DNA of 64,000 bases. Source: Liolophura sinensis. Its lineage: Eukaryota; Mollusca; Polyplacophora; Chitonida; Chitonidae. The first letter of the stretch is position 1; each line of letters begins with the position of its first letter. A program made the position numbers and the translations under genes. The DNA lies in the NCBI RefSeq assembly GCF_032854445.1, contig NC_088306.1:1120501-1184500 (forward strand). Direction: 5' to 3'. This document shows positions 58,301-64,000 of this stretch, piece by piece. The notes under the pieces are model-generated. The model made no database searches, was not told the origin of the DNA, and was given only the letters and a program-made list of their open reading frames with translations.

Positions 58301-61300
58301 GGGGAGTCAACTTTTTTTCTATAAGTAATTGATACATAGAGGATATTGCGATATTTTGAAGGCTGAATATCATAAGTATTTTTACAGTCAGAGGTGGAAA
58401 TGATAGCCAACGAGAGGTGAACGGAAAACCTAGGAAGACAGAAGCATAATCTGACCTATCAGTGAAGACAATCCGGACATTTCACCATTATGTAAATAAC
58501 GAATATGCATTCTCTTTATCTAAAGCATGTATGACATGATTCCAAGGGACCACTACAGCAAGGGTATTGGTGGTGAGGCAATTCTTAAGCAAGCCCACGG
58601 ATTCCAAAACTCCAGCGAGTTTGGAGACCGGCACGTGCGGTGTAAGGAATATGGGTCATGTGATTCATATTTAAAATTAAAAATGGAATAAATGACGTCG
58701 CCTCTCACAACAACCATTATGTGAGGTGACAAGAAGGCAATGTAAAATGTAAGGGTCGCGATCCCAATGGAGAAGGTCGATCTTTTTAGCAATACGCAAT
58801 ATGACTGGACTGATCTTATCTTAGCATGGGTATTACGACGCCATGACTCCATTAAACAGGCATGTATTGCGTTAGATATATTTTCTGACAGTTACACCAG
58901 AACGTTGTACAACGAATGCAGTGTAACAAACCTGCATTCACCTCGGGGCATATTCTGTGATTCAATTTAGATAGCATTAGTGGCAAGTGCCGGGAAAGGT
59001 TACACAACTCTGCACCACATAACTGTACCACATTACCCTGAAGGAAGGAACATACGCTGAACTAGACGACCTCACACAGAACTAGCCATATGTTTCTAAT
59101 CTGTGTATAGCATATAGATAATGTTCCAATCAACCTTGCTCTTATCGTCCCGACGCAGTGAATGTCCTGACAGAACAAGACAGTGTCTGTGTGGCCTACC
59201 AACATCGTTCATCACAAGTAAGGCCATTTCCTAACAGAATGTTTATTTACTTGATTGTTGTTCAATGTGGTAATCGCGATTTTTTACGAATACAGCGGCG
59301 TTAAGGTTTATGTGTTCGAGAAACATGAGCGCCCGGTGTATACGACCGCCCCACGCCAGGTAAATTACAAACCTCCTAACTAAAAGCTATATGCAGCAGA
59401 ACAAAAGAAAACCAGATTCAAGTCAGATTGGTCACGGACCAATTGCATATGAAGACAAGAGCGCTTTAGGTCAAGGGGCACGCATGGCTCAATATCCAAA
59501 GGAAGAAGCAAATGAAACACCTGTATAGCGTATATATGTTAATTTGTGTAACATATGGTGCAGATCGCTGAATGTGGAGACAATAAATGGCTTTCTATAT
59601 AAAAATCTACATGAGCCTGTTGGAGCACTGGCAAAGACTAGCAATATTACACTTCCAAACTTGGTGGTCCTTAATGTTGTAGGAAACAGACTGATTGTTG
59701 ATTGTATACCGGTTAGATCCTACAGGAAATATACGATACTACAGGCTTTGGACTTAACTCAAACCATAATGCTGGCCACCGTCGTATATTAAGTGAAATA
59801 TTCTTCAGTACTTTCATCAAATGAATAAATAAGTAATCTGATTTTGAACATACGTTGACGAATTTTAAAGCTTTGCTTGGATGTGTTTCCATTTTATAAA
59901 AAGAACTCTAAGACTAGGGAAGGTTTCTGCAATTTGTCCCTGGATACTAAGTATTGCTCTAAAAAATGTGTCCGTCTTTGGTTCGGAACTCTCTCTCTTC
60001 AATTTGCATATCTTCGAATTACTTCCGGTAAATGCTCCTACTTTGAAAACTTCCGGAAAGCTGTTCAATGAACAGAAAACGAGGCGACAATGGTTCCGAA
60101 TCAAAGGGAGACAACTGTTTCTTTTAAATAATTAACACTATCCAATCCTAACGCTGCACAGTCATTATAATAAATACTGCCGATTATGGCCTCCGTGGAA
60201 TTCAGTATAGTGAAAAAAAACTTTTCTGATCATTTGCTATTTGGTACATACATGTTTCACTCACACAAATAATATGTTAAAAATGTTAACAAAGAAAACA
60301 TAAAGTATATGGATAAAACAAAGCTGAGCAAAATGTAAAAAAAAATGAATTTCTCAACATACACACATAAAAGCAAGAGAAAAACATTTGTATATGAACA
60401 GGTTTAAAAGCTGGTTACAGTTACGACTATAGGGAATATGCAATAGCAGAATCGTTTCAGAGAAAGTTCTTAAATACTAAAGTCAGAGAGGTGTGCAAAA
60501 TAGACAACGGTTTTTACCGTTTTAGCACGTTAATGTCAAAGTTTAGATATTATTATTGACATAAAAATTGTTAGTACATACACGTGTAGAGTGGAATTAC
60601 ACCTGCTTATCTTTGAGAGATTAGGTCAACAGGTATGGAATTAGTGTTGTAGTTATTTCTCACCCGAAGCTGTACCAGAAGAGAATAGATCCAGTATGGA
60701 TGTTAAGTCATTTCATGGTTAAATTAAAACGGAGTGAAAAAAACCTACTCGCTGCATATCCGCATGCTGCTATAAGCGAGCCGACCCAAGCTGTCTCCCC
60801 CCTTCCCTGATTGAACTCTTCCAAAAACTCCACGTAAAACACCCCGGATGTAAAGGTAATGCCGTGCAGCAGAATCATGGACAACGCCGTCGCCATGACA
60901 ACCAGAATGGGCCACCATTTATCCACCCATATCCCGACAGGGTTCCTCTTTTCCAAGCCGCCTCTGGAAAGATCGAGAGAAAAAAAAACAAAATCAGAAT
61001 TTCTGTTAACATAATTAAAGACATTTAGAATATCTTTGGTGTCAAGATATTTAACCTAAAAAAAATGCTTTCTAAACTGAGCTTATAAATTGAAAGAGGC
61101 TTTAACGGTTCGCTAATCAAGTCAAATTTTCTGTGTTCACCAAAAATGGCTCAAATTATTGCCTTTCAATTAATATCAGACTCGAACCTTTACTACTTAC
61201 TACTTATGGTGCTAAATTGAATATTGGGTTAGAGAAATTTATAATATGATCCAATTTACAAATTTTAAGAGCTTTATTACCTGGCTATCGCCTAATCTTA

Positions 61301-62559
61301 CTACGTCACATATTTCAACCAGTCAGAATCCCGTGACGTGTCTACGTGTCGCTGACAGATCGACTTTACATATAGTATTTACGAAGTCATCAAAATGGCA
61401 AAAAATGAATTGTTGTTATGATCAAATAACGTAATTTTAAGCACCTTTCAGAGGTTGTTTAATTTATAGCCCCAATATCATACCATTTGTACAAATAAAC
61501 AACAACAACACTGGCCAGTGACAAGACCATAAACATGTACCTTTATCACTGTTAAAAAAGGTCTTTTCTTTTTTCACATCAACGACAATTAAATTCTGTC
61601 AGTCGTTTAAACTGTATTTTGAGTTGAACACATCATGCTTACTAATGTCAGGAAAAATGCCGCAAGCTGTATGCTTTCCTACCTAAACAGCCATTTTGAT
61701 CTGTTAAGATTAAATGGGTATCAATGACGTCATATCCGTATTTTTGATTTACACAGTTTGTTTCCAGGTTTACTTGGCAAGGGAATACCCAGCTCTGTAA
61801 GTATATACATTCAGAACAGTATTTTCTATGTTAAGCAGCAAACACCTGATGTGACAGCGCTGATCACAACACGATCAAAATAGGCCATGTACCTGTAGAA
61901 TCTAATTTATCAAATGTCTTTTACTTGATTAAAAAATATAGAAAAAATAAAGCAAACTATTTTCCTGGAACGTCTTTAATGGTCTTTGATCTGGCATGTA
62001 CATTATGTCAGTGTTTTATACATTATGTCAGTGTTTTGTACATTGTGTCAGTGTTTTATACATTATGTCAGTGTTTTATACATTGTGTCAGAGTTTTGTA
62101 CATTGTGTCAGTGTTTTGTACATTGTGTCAGTGTTTTATACATTATGTCAGTGTTTTGTACATTATGTCAGTGTTTTGTACATTATGTCAGTGTTTTATA
62201 CATTATGTCAGTGTTTTATACATTATGTCAGTGTTTTGTACATTGTCAGTGTTTTATACATTATGTCAGTGTTTTGTACATTGTGTCAGTGTTTTATACA
62301 TTGTGTCAGTGTTTTATACATTATGTCAGTGTTTTGTACATTATGTCAGCGTTTTGTACACTATGTCAGTATTTTGTACAACATGTCAGTGGCTTGTACA
62401 TTATGCCAGTGTTTGTATATTCTGTATTCTGTATACTATGTCAGTGTTTTGTTCCACCTCCCGACAAACTGATCAACTTAACATCGCATTTAAAACTTCA
62501 AACAGCTCCGTAATTGTACTCTAGGACTCGTACCTTGCGCAATGGGTCAAGTTGGTCAT
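52168..62559 (-). CDS. Monocarboxylate-transporter-like protein (SLC16/MCT, MFS), five-exon gene
   Basis: Exons on the minus strand, 5' to 3': 62534-62559 (predicted), 60749-60963, 57204-57347, 53056-53838 and 52168-52361. Every junction has GT/AG borders and compatible phase (2, 1, 1, 1), giving 453 codons plus TAA, a normal length for the family. Features of MCTs: helix 1 then S-G-V-F-Y-V-E-F-L-E-E-F and E-T-A-W-V-G-S (residues about 27-70); L-V-N-K-F-G-C-R in the helix 2-3 loop; Y-F-F-K-R-R-T-I-A-L-G (about 146-156); D-E-F-G-W-R-G; a charged, probably cytosolic loop between helices 6 and 7 (about 197-235); and an acidic C-terminus. Twelve membrane helices are expected, in the plasma membrane. 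The family moves lactate, pyruvate or other small solutes, sometimes with protons; the substrate cannot be read here. Helix 1 has V-D-K-W-W instead of the usual D-G-G-W-G-W signature, which argues for a divergent member (orphan MCT types). Confidence 0.85.
53056..53838 (-). CDS. MCT-like gene, main exon (helices 4-11)
   Basis: The 783-bp exon runs from acceptor TTGACAG (before 53838) to donor GCAG|GTAAAC (after 53056). It encodes G-I-G-C-G-F-I-Y-V-P-A, the Y-F-F-K-R-R-T-I-A-L-G-I-A-T-G segment, L-L-D-E-F-G-W-R-G-T-L-L-I, a Lys/Glu/Asp-rich inter-domain loop and the C-terminal half, including F-V-G-R-L-A-F-G-F-L and F-Y-E-A-V-G-Q-I-L-G-A-P-V-A-G. It is the strongest evidence for the gene. Confidence 0.93.
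53839..54430. other. Transporter intron sequence, no repeat
   Basis: Right part of the 3.4-kb intron between 53838 and 57204. No additional exon seen. Confidence 0.5.
54446..54578. repeat. 27-bp tandem array, 5 copies, intronic
   Basis: Near-identical copies of a unit containing ACTACTTGGTGTCCTTACAC and ATTACAC. The period is a multiple of three, so the plus frame repeats L-L-G-V-L-T-H-Y-T. Confidence 0.93.
54940..56700. repeat. 87-bp / 54-bp compound array, intronic
   Basis: About 1.76 kb of two related units. The 87-bp form has GGATAAATATGTCTTATGAA and AAACGCCTAAAGGAGAAATG landmarks. The 54-bp form lacks the 'agtgcgtaaaggataaatatg' step. Both are multiples of three, so two minus frames remain open for 412 and 570 codons (F-A-H-K-T-H-F-F-V-H-K and L-L-I-R-H-I-S-L-F-I-R-H types) and several plus frames stay open too. 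The array sits inside an intron of the transporter gene. I regard the long frames as by-products. Confidence 0.95.
56701..57203. other. Transporter intron sequence, no repeat
   Basis: Between the 87-bp array and the 57204 exon; no further feature. Confidence 0.5.
57204..57347 (-). CDS. MCT-like gene, exon with helix 2-4 region
   Basis: Acceptor CTAACCAG before 57347 and a consensus donor ACAG|GTGAGA after 57204. It encodes P-V-S-S-I-L-V-N-K-F-G-C-R followed by helix 3 (L-T-V-V-L-S-G-L-I-M-A-A-G-L) and Y-L-L-F-F-T-Y-G-V-V-T-G, all typical of MCTs at this place. The length of 144 bp and phase 1 at both ends fit its neighbours. Confidence 0.88.
57428..57652 (-). CDS. Unrecognised 74-residue open frame behind the intronic promoter
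   Basis: The frame starts M-A-A-R-G-P-E-V-T at the YY1-type AAGATGGCGGC and ends at TGA 57430-57428. I do not recognise the product. An acceptor-like CTCTCTGCAG|GG lies inside (about 57533), so the second half (G-F-R-K-I-Q-F-Y-G-C-P) could instead be a separate exon. It might be a nested gene's first exon, a transporter isoform start, or an upstream ORF. Confidence 0.25.
   Translation of the reverse strand: MAARGPEVTSRLCSSDGSPWQRRRLRKGHIFISYTFFLSAGFRKIQFYGCPKFLTSKDQAKGTAMLLKEIWCGG
57600..57660. promoter_or_regulatory. Intronic CRE/ETS/YY1 promoter-like cluster
   Basis: Within about 35 bp lie TGACGTCA (57623-57630, CRE), ACTTCCGG (57630-57637, ETS) and GCCGCCATCTT (57645-57655, YY1), a combination typical of TATA-less housekeeping promoters. 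It lies in the intron between 57347 and 60749. On the minus strand the YY1 motif supplies an ATG (57652) opening a 74-codon frame to 57428. Confidence 0.55.
57661..59763. other. Transporter intron, no gene supported
   Basis: AT-rich intron sequence. Frames at 58553-58852 (minus) and 58767-58970 (plus) are not recognisable. Confidence 0.4.
59764..59838 (+). mobile_element. SINE family A 3' end, intronic
   Basis: ACCATAATGCTGGCCACCGT, TTAAGTGAAATATTCTTCAG and ATCAAATGAATAAATAAGTA. The copy is antisense to the transporter gene. Confidence 0.8.
59839..60748. other. Transporter intron, no gene
   Basis: AT-rich. AAAGGGAGACAACTG at about 60103 resembles a motif I associate with molluscan dispersed repeats. 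No exon recognised. Confidence 0.4.
60749..60963 (-). CDS. MCT-like gene, exon with helix 1 and start of helix 2
   Basis: Acceptor CTTTCCAG precedes 60963 and donor A|GTAGGT follows 60749. It encodes helix 1 (W-P-I-L-V-V-M-A-T-A-L onward), the conserved V-F-Y-V-E-F-L-E-E-F and G-E-T-A-W-V-G-S segments, and the start of helix 2. It begins with the third base of a codon, so an upstream coding exon must exist. Confidence 0.85.
60964..61990. other. Transporter intron, no gene
   Basis: AT-rich intron sequence upstream of the helix 1 exon; no recognisable feature. Confidence 0.45.
61995..62432. repeat. 20-bp tandem array, about 22 copies
   Basis: Unit TACATTATGTCAGTGTTTTG with G/T and A/G variants. 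Because 20 bp is not a multiple of three, all three plus frames read through a 20-residue period (158-199 codons). It lies in the proposed first intron of the transporter gene. Confidence 0.95.
62534..62559 (-). CDS. MCT-like gene, predicted first coding exon
   Basis: An ATG at 62559-62557 is followed by eight codons (M-T-N-L-T-H-C-A) and AG, then the donor GTACGAG. Joining AG to the A that starts the next exon gives Arg and keeps the frame through G-G-L-E-K-R. An in-frame ATG 39 bp upstream (62598-62596) would add 13 residues. The evidence is only a start codon, a donor and phase, so another first exon is possible. Confidence 0.4.
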
Positions 62560-62599
62560 AGCCGCGATATAACTGCCGCCCCGCCCCCTCACAGGCATA

Positions 62600-64000
62600 G
62601 TCCCCCCTCCCCCCAACACATATACATTAATACATACGACAGGCATGTTTCATAATATCCAGACTAAATACCACACTTCTGTTTCGCATCTAAGCACATA
62701 ATGTATTTTGTGATATAAGGTCATCTGCATGCACATTTGGAATCCTAAGACGTTCAGTAACATATAGGCCTACACTTTCTAATCGTTCCCGCGCCCCCAG
62801 TCTTTCAGTGGTGTTTCTTTTTCTTTAAGGTGAACGTTTTCATTGTCGTTGACTTGGTATTGTCGACGTTCCAATTATAAATTTCATAATTAAAATAGAG
62901 GGATATACCAGAAGGGCGAGGGGATTCCTGCACGTATGTGGTACGTCTATCCGAATCATTTAGAGTGCTATACACTGATATACCTGATATATACACAGTA
63001 TATCTCCAGATATACCAATTCCGCTGACTTTTGCCCTCCTTAATGACTTTATCTTAAAATGATCTGCATTTTCCCATTAATCTAAGAAAACCTCCGATTT
63101 CAGTTGCACTGATGTTACTTTGCGCATGTGGACATGCGCGCATACAATGATTCATGACATTCAAATGTTTGCCAATACTTATGAACGTTTTTCCATCGCA
63201 TTATACAAACAATAGAGAAATGTGGAGCTATTTCAAAGACTACATATGTCGATCAATTTACACGGAAAGGAGACATTGCCAGGGGTCAGAGGTTACGCAT
63301 GCGCAATTTAGGCAATCAAATCGAATTGCCTCCGAACTGAACACTACTGACGCACCAAGTGGATAATACAGCTACACAGTAATCATATTCAACCATCTGA
63401 GTGTTACTTAACGCTACATACTCAAGACTGTTGGCAATGTTTGTACTTGTAATTTGGTGTGTTGAAGACGGAACTAAAAACTTTTTGTGAAGAACAAAAT
63501 CCTACAACCTCATTTCCAACAACACTGATCAGATTAGGACCCATGAGGTACGTTTTTCCACGCAATGGCGACTCGGGTCCAAGCTGGATGGGTCATTGTT
63601 CTCTTGTACTGGATGTGTGCAGCACTGATCCACGCTGTATCTGTACAATGTTATTGAGTGGAGCGTCAAATCTGGTGCCCTCGGCATGGTACTGTTTTAG
63701 AGAGGCATCACAACATATATGTCGGCAGTAAGACCAGACAGTTAAACCGCAAGCGAACAAACAAAAGAACTCTTTAGTACCGTGCTTTCCATCTGTTACA
63801 AAAAATATATAGAGGTATTTACGCTGTTTATTTAAAGCTTTGTCCTGAGGTCATAATCTGTAACGTGTTTTCCTCTAAGCCAAGAATTCTGCAACCTTCT
63901 GTTTTTGTTTTTTTTTATATATATAACTGGGTCTCTTTTATCTCCCTTTCAAGAGTTAACCCTTTTAGCAGTCAAGGGTCTGTGGGCAAATATAACTTAG
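62600..64000. other. Upstream flank of the transporter gene, no gene supported
   Basis: Contains C-rich segments at 62575-62625 and 62790-62805 and CpG-rich GCGCATGTGGACATGCGCGC (63122-63141). The 90-codon plus frame at 63459-63731 is not recognisable, although GTTAAACCGCAAGCGAAC (63740) recalls the family B 3' end. A promoter for the transporter may lie here, but none is definable. Confidence 0.35.

Noticed and set aside
60708-60956. Start of the transporter at 60956
   Set aside because: That codon is TTG, not ATG, and a good acceptor lies just upstream in mid-codon, so coding continues from an earlier exon.

Overview
The window is eukaryotic genomic DNA, most likely from a mollusc or another lophotrochozoan. 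The grounds are short exons separated by kilobase introns with GT/AG borders, no operons or dense coding, many fragments of a tRNA-derived SINE with an AAAT-type tail (a repeat type I associate with molluscan genomes), a decayed non-LTR retrotransposon, and a very large load of minisatellites. The species cannot be named from the sequence alone.

Two protein-coding genes can be supported, both on the minus strand. At the left edge (2270-2398) is the first coding exon of CASK, the MAGUK scaffold with an N-terminal CaMK-like domain; the rest of that gene lies beyond position 1. At the right (52168-62559) is an apparently complete monocarboxylate-transporter-like (SLC16/MCT, major facilitator) gene. 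I reconstruct it in five exons with compatible splice phases at every junction; four exons are clear and the short first exon is a prediction.

Layout: 1-2269 is CASK intron sequence with a foldback repeat. 2270-2650 is the CASK start exon and a CpG-retaining flank. 3.8-28.7 kb is dominated by unrelated tandem arrays (periods 12, 13, 22, 23, 27, 40, 56, 71, 84, 86 bp and others). 30.4-31.15 kb is a CpG-rich promoter-like zone with a minus-strand splice donor, possibly the distal 5' UTR exon of CASK. 32.3-34.3 kb holds a SINE and a broken LINE. 34.3-36.6 kb has two abutting arrays (34 bp, then 18/54 bp). 37-46 kb is rich in SINE fragments and has two further promoter-like islands. 48-50 kb has two more arrays. 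51.3-62.6 kb is the transporter gene with arrays in three of its introns and an intronic promoter-like cluster.

Tandem arrays cover roughly a quarter of the window by my own summation. Nearly all long open frames outside the transporter exons are by-products of these arrays, especially those whose period is a multiple of three. I see no CRISPR array, rRNA or intact tRNA gene. The two genes have no evident functional link beyond being neighbours on the same strand.
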